From Pyrenopolyporus hunteri (lineage: Eukaryota > Ascomycota > Sordariomycetes > Xylariales > Hypoxylaceae): 64,000 nucleotides of DNA. Position numbers and translations under genes: made by a program. Numbering within the stretch: position 1 is the first letter of the stretch; each line of letters opens with the position of its first letter. A model generated the notes under the pieces. That model worked only from the letters and a program-made list of their open reading frames with translations, was not told where the DNA came from and made no database searches. The DNA lies in contig CADCXC010000009.1 in assembly GCA_902806595.1 (NCBI GenBank), positions 2,170,001 through 2,234,000 of the forward strand, read 5' to 3'. This document shows, piece after piece, positions 1 to 11,100 of the stretch.

Positions 1-951
1 GTTGATGAAACCTTGCGTGCTCGAGAAGTTCTCGCGATGGCAGTCAATGCAAACAAGCTTCACAGTCTTCCCGTCAGATCGCTTCAAGACACAAGGGCCA
101 TTCTTGTCCTTGGGAGGCGGATATCCGCTTGACAAAGCATGGAGCTTCTGACCCGCAGTACCTCGTACCGGCCGACCTCTACCTTGGGACGCACCTAACT
201 CAACAATACTATTTCTTGTCGATCTACCGTCTACCGAATGTCTGAATCTGGAATTTTCGCCCTGCGCGGAAGCCTCGGGCAGGATGCCGTCGAACTTGGG
301 ATCGGGTATGAGCCACTTGGCGTAATGTCGCGCGTACGGACCATCGGTAACGCCAAAAGGTGGTGCCCACTGAGGCAGCTTCTCGCCCAACTTCGGTCTC
401 AAGGCCGCGCCCGACCCGTTCATTATATTCACCATCTGCTCCGGCGTAGGGACGTTCTGTGGATACGGTATTAGATGACACCTTCGCAGTTGTTCCAAAG
501 CCACCTGGCATTTGGCAAGTTCTTGATTAATCAAGCGTAACTCGTCATGCTTGAGTAGGATCTCGAGACTGAACTGCTGCTCGATAGCATCCCTAGCGCG
601 CGCCATCTTGGTCCTATGCGACACGGGCCGCGATGCACACCCTTCCCCGTTCTCTACCGACGATAAAGCCACCTTCTTATGCGCCTTGAGGCGATCGCCG
701 TCATCATCATCCTCCGACCTCGTCCGCTTTAGCGCGGGCGAAGAAGCAGCTAGTTGCGACGCTATCGCGACGTTGCTCTGCTTGCGCCGCTTTGGGGTTA
801 CAGGCGACGAAATAGTGGTAGTAGCGGTAGTAGTAAGCGGCGAGTCTGAGGATACCCAAGGCTGCAGCGGTTTGCTAAAATCAAGCATAGGCTGTTCGAC
901 TTGTAGAGTTTTGTCGCTTCCCCTAGAATCCGAACTCCAAAAGCGGAACAT
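1..951 (-). CDS. AHC1-like C2H2 zinc-finger protein, 3' part outside the window
   Basis: An open frame runs on the minus strand from an ATG at 951 (another in-frame ATG lies at 957) to the window edge without a stop, so the C-terminus is missing. The first part is low-complexity and basic, with a PKRRK patch followed by KRTRSEDDDD, suggesting nuclear localisation. A helical, Gln/Glu/Leu-rich segment follows the internal Met at 606, and the last visible residues read KLVCIDCHRENFSSTQGFIN. That C-x2-C motif with the FSSTQGFIN continuation is what I know from fungal AHC1-like C2H2 zinc-finger proteins; in yeast Ahc1 belongs to the ADA histone acetyltransferase complex. The two zinc-binding histidines would lie just beyond base 1. 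No intron is needed in the visible part. A role in chromatin is inferred from the family only. Confidence 0.65.
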   Translation of the reverse strand, partial: MFRFWSSDSRGSDKTLQVEQPMLDFSKPLQPWVSSDSPLTTTATTTISSPVTPKRRKQSNVAIASQLAASSPALKRTRSEDDDDGDRLKAHKKVALSSVENGEGCASRPVSHRTKMARARDAIEQQFSLEILLKHDELRLINQELAKCQVALEQLRRCHLIPYPQNVPTPEQMVNIMNGSGAALRPKLGEKLPQWAPPFGVTDGPYARHYAKWLIPDPKFDGILPEASAQGENSRFRHSVDGRSTRNSIVELGASQGRGRPVRGTAGQKLHALSSGYPPPKDKNGPCVLKRSDGKTVKLVCIDCHRENFSSTQGFIN

Positions 952-957
952 GAGCAT

Positions 958-3900
958 ACCCGACCTAGCGAAAAGGGGGGGAGACGTCCAGGGTATCTGC
1001 GCTCGATAAGCGTTGCGATACAGTTGGCAAAATGTACGTGTGGTCGGGGCACGGACAGATTCGGGCCCCCAAACTTGGTATGCAGGACAAAGGCCCGGAA
1101 GTTGTAAAAGGGGGGTGGGAAGAAAGGGTAACCTATGTCAGAGGGTACGAAGCCGAATGGCAAGGCAAGGCTGACGTAACGGCGAGTGTGTTAGGCACAG
1201 AGCCGTGGTTTCCTAGTAACTCCCTAGTGCTGCAGGTCGAGAGCGAGCAATCGGGGGGATCGGCTCACCCGGCGGAAGCGACGACGCTTTTTTAGCTCTG
1301 GGGCTATAGACGCACTATCGAATGGTGCTACCTAGTGGACCTAGGCTACGCTAACCAGCAGGTAGGTAGTTAGGGTAGGCAGTTAGGTAGGGTAGGTAGG
1401 GTACGGAAGGTAGAGAGGTTGTAGGCAGGCAACGACTACCTGCACTATACCTGGTAACCTAGTACACCAAGGCAACAGAGCGACGGAGCCAAGGGAAGGC
1501 AAGGTGCACGTATGTATTTTAGCGGAGGTATGTACCTAATAGGCCCCCCAAAGAAAGAGAGACGGGCTCCTGATGGGTCGGCGACGCGCAAAAGGGGAGC
1601 AGGGCCTGTCGCTGATGTGGCCACTGTCAAACCCAACGAAACTCAGTCTGAGTCAGGGTCGAGGCAGGCGAGGAAATGCGTAACAACACGCCAGGGGATG
1701 GGCGACGCAGTGCGAATGGCTGCGACGATTGCCAAAGGATTGCAATGGGCTGCGACGGCTGCGACGGTTGCGCGTAAATTATTAGTTTATGTTATGGAGG
1801 CTTTCGGCGCAGGATAAAAACGATGCGACCGAGCCGACAATAGATAAAAAAATTAAAATAAAATGTCCTTCGAAAAAAAGAAGCGCAGAGACAATGAACG
1901 CGCAAGTTGGACAGTACCAAATGGAGATGCGGTGGACAGTGCGGTGCGTATTAGAGGGCGCGTATGATGATCATCAGGGTGCGATATGCGACCGAGACAA
2001 CAAAAAAATAAAATCAGTAAAAAAGGGCGAAAGGGAACGATGAAGTCGGACGCAAAAGGGGGCGCCCGAGGGAATCCGAATTAAAAGTGGCAAAGGAACG
2101 CGCGAAGTGAATCAAAACGAAAAAAGTCGGAAGAAAGACGATTATCATTCGCTGCGGTGCTTCTTCTTCCCTTTGGGTTTTGTTGCGACAAGCAGATGGC
2201 GCAGAAAAAGGACCAGAGGGAAAAAAATAAGATAAAATGAAAGGTTGTAAGGTTTCTAGAGGGTGCGAGATGCAGAGGTGCAAAGAAAGTCCTGATTCTC
2301 GCGGTTTTGGAAGGGCGGTCTTGGGTTACCCAACACGTACTTCTGTATTTCTGTATCTCTGTATCTCTGTAGGTATCTCTGCAATTGGTATGTATCTTCC
2401 GCAATGGAACTGCTGTATGGTGAGGTGTGATGGTCGCTGTTGGTGGGCGACGACGGGCGGCGGTGGGCGATGGTGGGTGATGGTGGGTGGCGGGCGGTGG
2501 GTGGCTACATGCCTAAGGCTGGGGAATTAGGTAGGCGGCGTAAGTACCAGCTCAGAGGTTAGGTATTTTAGTATGCCGGGCGACCGCTAGAAATTCACTG
2601 CTGATTTGACGATTTGATTGCCCGACAGTCCGACGGATGGATTTGGGATTCTGGAGTGGACAAGGGGGCCCGTCGAAATCAATCAAAATTCAGGTTACTA
2701 CACAAGTACAGAAGTACCTAGGTACATACACACGTATGTACGTGACAAGGATCATCTCCTTCCACCTGAATGGATGTTTTTGTTTTCAGGAAAGAACATA
2801 AGGCACCTTAAAGGAGGTCTGTGCTGCATGATTAAGGGGGTTTTATCCCGTACACCGTAGTACTGGACTTTATGCGCAAGGTTTGTGCAGACCTCAATTG
2901 TACATCTAGGTACATATGAATGTTAGATACTGGTATGCACATGTATTATCAGAGAGTTGGATGAAATGTATATATAATACCCCTAGCATTCCTCACGTAC
3001 ATCTAAATGGAATTCTCCCCTTCCTTATGACTCACTTATACACCTACCTACCTACCTATATAGGTAGAGAGGGAAAAGAGAAGCGAAGCGGTGGCAATAA
3101 ATCATACCCGGGAGATACAAAATGGAATAGGCAGATATGGGATGCCCCCAGGTCTTATTTGAAATGAGGGTGAGATCGAAGTACCTAATACGCTAGAAGG
3201 AAACATGACCATTATGAAGGTGGCCCGCCCGGAAAGTAGGTGTGTCACATGGCTGCTTTTAGTTACACAGGTACTTGTTGCATAAGCCATTAATGCCTGG
3301 CATTAAGGGCATTGAGAGACAAACAGATTGCACAAAATCTCCAAGACATTGCATAATGCATGTATCTTATTATAGATCTGCATGTACTACTAAGGTACCA
3401 GAGGACCTACATGTGTCTGCCTCAATATCGCGGAGATACACTAGATAAAGCTTGTTAGTCTTTCCTTGAAGATATCGGCCTACCAACCCTGAACAGTAAC
3501 CAACGTTCCTTTTAGACTCGACATTATTGTGCAGTCGGCGTATATAGAGACGGCTAGGCTTCCTTCTCGAATATAGAGGTAGTGATGAGTGTATACGCTG
3601 TGTACAGTTTGTTTAAATATCTCCCTACCTAGGTACTTTAGGTAAAGTCAGTATTATTATAAAATTATCATGACATGAGGTGATCTCTACCAGCTAAATG
3701 ACCCGAAATTTAGCGGCCGCTAAATACCAGTGTAACATGCGTACAGCCTTAATAACGTCAACACGAGATAGGCTACTAACTTACCACATCCCTTCCAGAG
3801 GCACACAACGTAGACCATCCTATGTAAATAGGAATACTATGCCGCACTTACCCTAAAAACCGATCAGACCAAGAACCGAACGGGGCGTACATGTTTAGCT

Positions 3901-4821
3901 TGGCTAACTCTATATATGCACATTTTTCTAACATTCACCCGAGGAGTTAAACTCTGATTGTTTACACCCGGGGGGATGTACAGTCCACCTGATCAAGTTC
4001 GACTCGACTACTTACCACTCAATATGTAGTATTTACAGCCATCTGCTTCGAGATATACATTCAATAGGATTGGGTAGGGTATTCATTGAAAAAGGTTGGG
4101 TACCTAGATACCCAACTTGAAGAGCTACATGGATGTACCTACATGTAGCTACGATTCCTGCATATAAGTATCTTGATTAATTCTTGGCAGAAACTAGGCT
4201 GCATTGCGCGGCAGGGTGTCTTCCTTGGCAACTGGCCAATTACGGAACCAGATACGGTCTCAAAGGTGTCTGACCTGCGAAATCCACGGCAAGGGCCAAG
4301 ACTGATTGCCTCGTCTACATCTGACAACTCATTTTAGGCGCGAGGCTTATCGATACATATTAGGAACGAATTAAGTCCGATCTCGTAGTTTGAACTACGT
4401 CAATATCTCGTTACAATAATATGACGTAACGACGCTTATGTGTAAATACATACCCGTATGTAGTCCGATTTAGCCTTCTCGTGGTCTCCCTTAGACGTTG
4501 TGCAAGAGTGGAACTAATGCAGCTATATATAATATACTAGGCTGCCCGCTTTTAAGTGGCACTGAATGTTTAGGTTATACGGTAATTTACCCAGGTACTT
4601 ATGAAGTAAGCGTCCAATGTCTGTCACAGCAGACCTCGACTCGCATTATCGATAAGGCTCCTACACGATTTTTCGGGGTACAAAGCTACATACCTAGGGC
4701 CACCTTATTAGGAATTTCACCCAATTTACAATGTCACCCCGCGAGCAATCGATACAAATGTCAACACCATCCATCGGCAGCACTCGATGACGACTAATGC
4801 TCCTCCCGAGCCGGCGGCATC
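958..4821. other. Intergenic region, 3.9 kb, no supported gene
   Basis: Only short unconnected open frames occur here, without family motifs or consistent splice sites. The stretch holds promoter DNA for the two flanking divergent genes. GGTA/TAGG-type repeats lie at about 1360-1405 and 3040-3066, purine-rich low-complexity DNA at about 1800-2240, and AT-richer DNA from 3600. A perfect 18-bp palindrome is at 3708-3725 and an 8-bp inverted repeat with a 6-nt spacer is at 4095-4116. Confidence 0.6.
3708..3725. repeat. Perfect 18-bp palindrome
   Basis: The sequence ATTTAGCGGCCGCTAAAT equals its own reverse complement and carries GCGGCCGC in its centre. It lies in gene-free DNA about 1.1 kb upstream of the Alba-domain gene. 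It could bind a dimeric zinc-cluster regulator (CGG-type half sites) or be chance; nothing in the sequence decides this. Confidence 0.6.
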
Positions 4822-5451
4822 ATGACTGGCCTGAGCATTCCCCAGAAGGGCAACCGAGCCGGCGATTCACCCACCAAGAGAAAGCGCGCCGATACTAATC
4901 CAATCGCTCCCAATAAGAAGCCGCGGCTTGAGACCAGCCTCAACCTATCGTCGGCTGAGGACGCCAAAACGCTCGAGACCATTGAGTCGAAGTACGATGT
5001 TCAGCTACACTCGATAATCTCGTCGTCCAAGATACAGAAGAAAGTCGCGTCAGTTCTACAACACCTCACCGGCCCCGCGACCAGCAAATCAAGCGTGGTT
5101 GTTCTGCGCGCTAAAGCCTCTGACACGGGCAAGCTCGTCTCGATAGCCGAAATCGCGAAGCGTGAGTTAGAGAAGCGGACGGGCGACGGACACATCTGGT
5201 ATCAATATATTGCGCTGGGGGAGGAGCTCAAGGAAAGACCCAGAGGCGAGGGCAATACGATCATCGAGGAAACGAAACTGGGCGACGCTGGTGACGACGA
5301 TTTTGAGGTTATGAAGACTCCGTTTGAAAGAGCTATTGAAAGCCAACCGCGTTGGAGAGGGATACCCATCATGAGCCTGTTCCTCTGCCGAGCTCCCATA
5401 GAGGAGCTGAGAAGACGCTACGGAGAACAAACCAATGCTGGCCCAAAGTAG
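4822..5451 (+). CDS. Alba-domain nucleic-acid-binding protein
   Basis: A single-exon frame of 209 residues. The N-terminal 45 residues are basic and Ser/Pro-rich with a TKRKR and an NKKPR patch, consistent with nuclear targeting. From about residue 57 the protein has the Alba fold signature: a KYDVQLHSIISSSKIQKKV stretch, a strand VVVLRAKA, then a helix SIAEIAKRELEKRTG and a strand WYQYIAL. Alba proteins bind DNA or RNA and in fungi are linked to RNase P/MRP-like and RNA metabolism; the exact target here is unknown. The C-terminal third (RGIPIMSLFLCRAPIEELRRRYG) resembles the tail of fungal homologues. The ATG at 4822 is the first in the frame. The gene converges with VTC1, whose stop is 445 bp downstream. 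Confidence 0.8.
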   Translation: MTGLSIPQKGNRAGDSPTKRKRADTNPIAPNKKPRLETSLNLSSAEDAKTLETIESKYDVQLHSIISSSKIQKKVASVLQHLTGPATSKSSVVVLRAKASDTGKLVSIAEIAKRELEKRTGDGHIWYQYIALGEELKERPRGEGNTIIEETKLGDAGDDDFEVMKTPFERAIESQPRWRGIPIMSLFLCRAPIEELRRRYGEQTNAGPK

Positions 5452-5895
5452 AGACCGCGTCGAAAAGTTATCACCTTCCACCGCAGAAGTTATCAGAGTC
5501 AACACCAATATTAAGATACCCAAAAGGAGAGATCACGGTCTAGAGAGAGCGCAAATGGGCGTCGTTTCATTTTTTTGCCGGGCCTTTTATGCAACAAAAC
5601 ATACAATATTACCTCAATCCTATGCTATGACACCTAGGTAAAAATCGATTCCGCACTGGTACGCACACAAACTCCAGCATAGATGCCTTTCGTACAAAAC
5701 AAATGCCGTGACGAGACCCTGCCTGGTATACAAACATTCCCCCATCGGTCGTTTTCAAATTCTTGTGAGGGTCGCACTAGATGTTGGTAGAACCCGTTTT
5801 AAGGTGTCCGTCTTCGGTTACCTCCCGGGAGCCCTGCTGCGTCCACGCCTACGAGACGTGATGATATCCGGCCGCTCGCCTAACCTCAATGCTTC
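5452..5895. other. Convergent intergenic region
   Basis: About 440 bp between the stop codons of the Alba-domain gene and VTC1. It must hold both 3' UTRs and polyadenylation sites. No further gene or repeat is visible. Confidence 0.6.
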
Positions 5896-6379
5896 TTAAT
5901 GCTTCTTGCCACCCTCTGCACCAGAGTACGTTATCCGCAACACAAAGTTGACGATGACAGCCAACAAGAGGATAATGGCCAGTACGGATGGCCCGAAACG
6001 GTCATCGAAACCGGCCTGGCCCCTGACCCTTATCGATTTAGCTCGCCAGTGGTATGTAAACAACGCGTATATCATGGTGAGCATTGCTACACCGGTGAAC
6101 AGGAAGGCGGAGATGAAGGCGGGGCGATCGCCAAAATTCAGCATGCCGATGGCCAAGGCGCCCAATATGACGGTGAAGTTTAGCCATGACAGAAATGTAC
6201 GCTCGTTGGCAAAGAAAACCTTCGGTTCGACTCGGGTAGGTAGGGCAATTCGTTTACCTAAGGAGATAGCCGAGCAAAGCACGTTAGTCCAAGATACCGG
6301 ATGCCGACATCTAAGCCATGTCTCGGGAAGGGAGAGCTTATATACCGGGAGCCGTTTGCAAAAGAGGTTGGCTAGACAT
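5896..6379 (-). CDS. VTC1: Vacuolar transporter chaperone subunit 1 (VTC1)
   Basis: Two exons: 6346-6379 and 5896-6257, with an 88-bp intron (donor GTATAT, branch GACTAAC, acceptor TTAG). Splicing gives a 131-residue protein beginning [12 protein letters not shown] and continuing [20 protein letters not shown]. The reading frame also opens at 6282, but that start lies inside the intron and lacks the family N-terminus. The core is the small VTC membrane domain: [19 protein letters not shown], then three hydrophobic helices, with the conserved [16 protein letters not shown] between helices 2 and 3. VTC1 is the small membrane subunit of the vacuolar complex that synthesises inorganic polyphosphate from ATP and moves it into the vacuole. 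Length and residues match the family. Two CACGTG elements lie 440-535 bp upstream, in keeping with phosphate control of VTC genes in other fungi. Confidence 0.95.
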
Positions 6380-6822
6380 GCCGGGCAGTTCGTGACGGAC
6401 GGTCTGTTATTATGGAATGCGGTTCGCGGAATTAAGCTCCAATGGTTGATTTACACGGGGTGTTTCGACTTTCGAGGTCAATTGACGATTGGCCAATTGC
6501 CTGTTTGCTTTATAGCTGAAAAGCTCTTCCCTTGGCGATAGGTACCTGGGGCCGCGGAGGGAGACTTTGGCAAAACAGGCCACGAGCGGGCGAAGAGGGG
6601 AAGAAATCGAGTTTAAAATCTACTATGTAGATACCTACGGGGAAAGCTAGAGAACGACGAAAGGAGAGAAAGAGAAAAAGACAAAGAAATGAAAAGGCCG
6701 GTAGCTATGACGACGATATAGATCAATTCGATGGTTCGGAAGAGCTGCGATAGTGATAGGAAGAAAGCGTCGGCCGTTGCTAAACACGGTTAGTTGAGGA
6801 TTCTAACTGCAAGAGGATCTCG

Positions 6823-6830
6823 CACGTGGG
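6823..6830 (-). promoter_or_regulatory. CACGTGGG element, candidate Pho4/NUC-1 site
   Basis: The octamer CACGTGGG is the high-affinity form of the Pho4 site in yeast, and Neurospora NUC-1 binds CACGTG. It lies 444 bp upstream of the VTC1 start codon. VTC genes are PHO-regulon members in yeast. Function here is inferred; the element could equally serve the divergent gene. Confidence 0.35.
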
Positions 6831-6907
6831 TCATTTGACGGTTCTCAGTGGCTGGTCCGGAGAGAGGAAGCAAGAGGGATAGGTACTTCGGTACTAGAGA
6901 GGTCTTG

Positions 6908-6913
6908 CACGTG
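6908..6913 (-). promoter_or_regulatory. Second CACGTG box upstream of VTC1
   Basis: A second CACGTG, in the context GCACGTGC, lies about 530 bp upstream of VTC1 and 80 bp from the first box. Paired boxes in a VTC promoter fit phosphate-responsive control, but any bHLH regulator could use them. Confidence 0.3.
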
Positions 6914-7450
6914 CTCAGTTGCCCCGCGGTCGGCTAGAACCCCTTAGGTATCTTCATCGCTTACCTAAGGTTATGCTCGTCTCAAACGTGTATCGGGTTC
7001 AAAGACTCCAATTTCTGGTATAGAAGGTACGTAAGTGGTACCTATGTACAAGTAACAGTCATCGGTGTACGCCGCTCGAATCCAGAAGCTGCACATGCAG
7101 GGGCAAAGCGCCGACCCGAAGCCAGGATCCTATAGCAGCCCGTTCCCACTACATACATAGGTACATAGTACATACAAATAGGGTCTGCGTCGATTCGTTG
7201 TTTACAACGTCAGAGAAGGCTGAAGAAACATACGCTCACACAAGGCTGTTATAGTTCTTTTTTCCTTTTCCTTAAATCCGATTCCATTTACAATTGCCCC
7301 TTTAGACGTTAGTTATCTATTACTATAGCTCTTATAAGACAACCCTAAGAAATCCCATCACCACCTTGTCGCTCTCGCAACCCTTCGCTCGCGCTACTCC
7401 TTCATAACCTCTACATCGCGTACAACTCACCCGTCGACGTCACCACGAAA

Positions 7451-8183
7451 ATGGCCTCACCGCAAAGCAATGCCGTACGTCACAATCGCCACCCGCCCTG
7501 ATCTCTCTCGACGAAGCTTACAATGGTCGTATTTAGCCAATCAACACTACTAGACTAAAACAGATTGCGATGGACGTACGTTCGCCCCGCCCCTTGCCGA
7601 ACAAAGGCATTGCGATACCGTAGACCGCACAGCTAATCTCAGACGATCAATAATATAGGCCTGCCAAAGCGCCATCGGTAGTGCGGAGTATTACGAGCAC
7701 TCGAAAGTCGAAGGTTGGAATGCTACTATCATCGTACGTCCCCTCCGTTTGTCGAACACCCACACCTACTTTCATGAGGGACTTACTTTTATGAGGGACT
7801 CCGCTAACACGACAGATCCTCGGTAGAACTCGATCCTCCGAGCCGTCATATCCGAGTCGACGCCCTCCGGCTCCCAGACCCCGGGCCACAAGTACGTGGT
7901 CAACAGCACGATCGTGCAACACCTGGTCCCGACGTCGGCCCTCAACAAGCCCAAGGGCGGGAGCGAGTCGAAGACGGACAGCCCGCACATCACTACGAGC
8001 GACGGCGGCAGCGGGACCGCGACGGCGACCGACGGCAAGCCCCACGTCGGCCGGCGCGGCATGCACTCGGCCACGCAGGCGTTCTGGAACGAGAAGACGG
8101 ACGGCATGTGGAGCTTCAAGTACGACGGCGGCGAGGGCAAGGGCATGGACGTCGTCATCAGCATCATCTGGATCGGCATATAA
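7451..8183 (+). CDS. Dynein light chain, Tctex type
   Basis: Four exons fit the family sequence: 7451-7474, 7564-7575, 7659-7733 and 7827-8183; each junction has GT donors (GTACGT at the first three) and an AG acceptor. Exon 2 is only 12 nt and encodes IAMD. The product has 155 residues. Recognisable Tctex-1 blocks are AIGSAEYYEHSKVEGWNATI, the strand KYVVNSTIVQH, and the C-terminal block FWNEKTDGMWSFKYDG followed by MDVVISIIWIGI. Tctex light chains bind the dynein intermediate chain and connect cargo to cytoplasmic dynein. A low-complexity Gly/Ser/Thr/Ala insertion (about residues 92-108) sits in the central loop, common in fungal members. The gene diverges from VTC1. Confidence 0.88.
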
Positions 8184-11100
8184 CAACAATAATAACAACA
8201 ACAATAACAACAGCAATAAGAAGGGCAGCAGCGGCCCGCCGACGACGGGACCGGCCGACGCTGACTCCGACGCGGACGGGGTCCTTGTAAAAACATGTTG
8301 TATGTCTTACGGGGGAGAAAAAGAAGAGCAAGAGAAAGAAGAGAAACTGAAATTGAGGCATTTCGCGGCTGCTGCAGCTATCTGGAAGTGTATCGCTAGT
8401 CTCGCAATATCTCGTCGAGGGAAAAGTGAATTTGGAAGTAATATGATCGGTGCGCCATCTACTTTCGGTATATGGTATATGTGACTCTATGGGCATATTA
8501 CATCGCTTGCTCTTATTATTCATCGTATATCCACCCCTCGCCTCCATTCAGTCGGCGACTCAAATGAGATATTTCTCTCGGGCATATCTTCATCTAGGTC
8601 AGCGAAGGCGCCCATATTGTCGAAGTCTATATTATATCAACCAGTTGCTTAAGATACCACGGCCAATAATCCATGCTATAAAGAAGTTTACGAGATCCTC
8701 CTCATCGTTAAGAGAGCAAGTATAGATTAGATTACGATCGAAGACTTTAGCCTATGTTTCTCGGTAACTTACATACTCACATAGTCCTTATGAGTATCAG
8801 TAAATAATATAAGTAGCTAGCTACCGTAGAGGGCTCCGTTCTGCTTAAAATATCAAACGTATGTGCTTGAAGGTACGGAATTAAGCCACCATTGATACAC
8901 CTATTGCTAATAACTAGAGCCTATCACACTACTAATATCTAGGGTTATGACTTGCAGAGCAAGGCGTCCACTCTATGTCTAAATACCTTGGGTATATATC
9001 AACACGCTCAGTGTTATTATATCTTCTATGGTCTCTAATTTAGATAGTTTCGGCAGCAACTCCTATACGATTCTCAGATGTGTTCTTTGAAGAAAAGTAC
9101 GATACTACATAGGTGTAGGTAGGTAGATATGTTATAGATGTAGGACTTAACATGATTTTCCTTTAGAAAGCTTCGTGCTAGTAACTCGAGACAATTGATA
9201 AATAGCAATTATAGTATTTTCTAAGTGAGAAGTATTAGACATCGTTAACATTGCCATCCTGTTAAGGTCTTGGTTACACTAAAAACTATAAGGCGCATGT
9301 AGTTTGAAACTTACATCAATCTACATATTCTACATCGGTAGCTTAAGTCATCGATGGTCAACCATCACAACACTGGGTAGAGGCTTCAGATAGAATTGAT
9401 CATAAGCTGCATTGGGGACCATCTCGATTTCCGTAGTTTGCAAGAAATTTAATAAGATCTAAGCAGAGAGCCTAGATATGTAGATGGTATCTAACATAGT
9501 AAACTATCACATCCGTAGCCAATTCAGTTTAGCTACGTGGTTAATCAGAGGCATTGATGACTTTAATCATACTATGGATAATCTCGACGGACAATCGTAT
9601 GAGTAAAGCTTCCCCTATTCAGATGATAGTACTATATTCTCGATACCAACTTAGCATTGGCTTACGGTGTACCCAATGGCAATCCAAACACTGGAATGCT
9701 CCAAAATCATGGCAATTAGCTGTCAGCTGCCCATGGGGGGGATTGGTACGTACGCGAAGTCTAACTTCATTCGCTTCAGGTCTGGAGGGGATCCAAGCTG
9801 AGTATGGGGTACCCCGCGCTGTCACCAACGCCGTCCTCAGCATCAGCTACACAATATGGTGTGATATTGAAACATGTGGCTTGAGGTGTCAGCTCGAAGA
9901 ATCCGATCTGAACCGGCCGTGGCGTCGCGCGATGAATACGTATACGAACAGGTATGTACAATACCTAAACAGCCCTAAATAGTGTCGTATTGCATCGAAC
10001 ATCTAACGACGGCTGATTGTCAACCCAATCTGGACCCCTTGCAGAGGTGCCAAGTATACTTGCGTCAGAGACCGAGGGCACCGGACCATTAGGTCCTCTC
10101 GAGGGTTCGGAGTTGAGCGAAAGGCTTTGGCGCAGCACATGACCGCAGCAGCGATACTTTCATGTTTGTATTCACAGACAATAATGTTGTACGTAGGCAG
10201 AAGGACAGGTTTCCTTTTCCCTGTTGCGGCTTGAAGCGGGGTTGGCGGAACTGGATGCTGTGCGTTTAATTGTCTCCTACTACGAGAAATTTGCTAGTGC
10301 TTATGCCTTCTTCTCTGAACATTGATCACGAACGGCACTTAGATGAGTAGACATACATAGATAGGTAGGGAGACTCGAAGATGAGATCTAGCGCTGTTAC
10401 TGTTAGAAGTACATACCTCTCTATATAGATACAGTACAGTATAGTTACCTATTCTCGACCCTGATAGTCGAAGATAAGATTACGGAAAAGAAATGGCTCC
10501 ATTATCGGCAAGGAGACGTCAGGGCCCCATGGCTGTGGATACGAATCGCGACGATCCGAAAACGCGGATAGGGCGCCTAGGCGAAAGCGTCCACACAGTC
10601 CAGAACGTCCTAGAAAAAGGGACTAACACTGGAAACGGGCTGGTTACAGAAGAGATCTGATTGAGCCCTTGCATAGAAGCGCCGACGGGCTCCCATTGGC
10701 TGGCTACGAGCTGGTTCTCCTCTTCTGTGAGATCCGATAAGCATAGAATTTCGTCTCAGTCTGGAGACCCCTTTCGAACTTTCGGTCACAGTCACAGCCA
10801 CAGAGCCCTTTCTGCGAATGCCGATTCCCGACGGCCGGTCTCCCCCTCTCCCCGACTGGGTTGGAAAAATAGTTGCCTGACATCACAAATCGCTGCTGTA
10901 TCTAGTACCGACAGGCCGGGCAGGGTCTCCGAGTCCAGTCGCTTGCTTCCGTTACACGACCATCAGCGTCGCATGTTGATTCTGTATTCAATATCCACAA
11001 ATAAGATGGGTTATTGTTCCACCGCTCAGCAAATAGGCTTATAGTACATAGTACCGCGGCAGAGATGTGCAATAAGTGATCTGGGAGAAGGTTGACCTTG

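Larger units (their letters stand above)
6380..7450. other. Divergent promoter region between VTC1 and the dynein light chain gene
   Basis: About 1.07 kb separating two divergent start codons. It contains two CACGTG boxes (6823-6828 and 6908-6913), a few GGTA/TACC repeats near 6620, 6880 and 7030-7160, and a T/C-rich stretch at 7255-7275 just upstream of the dynein gene. No open frame of interest is present. Confidence 0.6.

Noticed and set aside
9554..9982. 142-codon plus-strand frame in the 8-12 kb spacer
   Set aside because: No domain and a composition like the flanking non-coding DNA; an open frame of this length is expected by chance.
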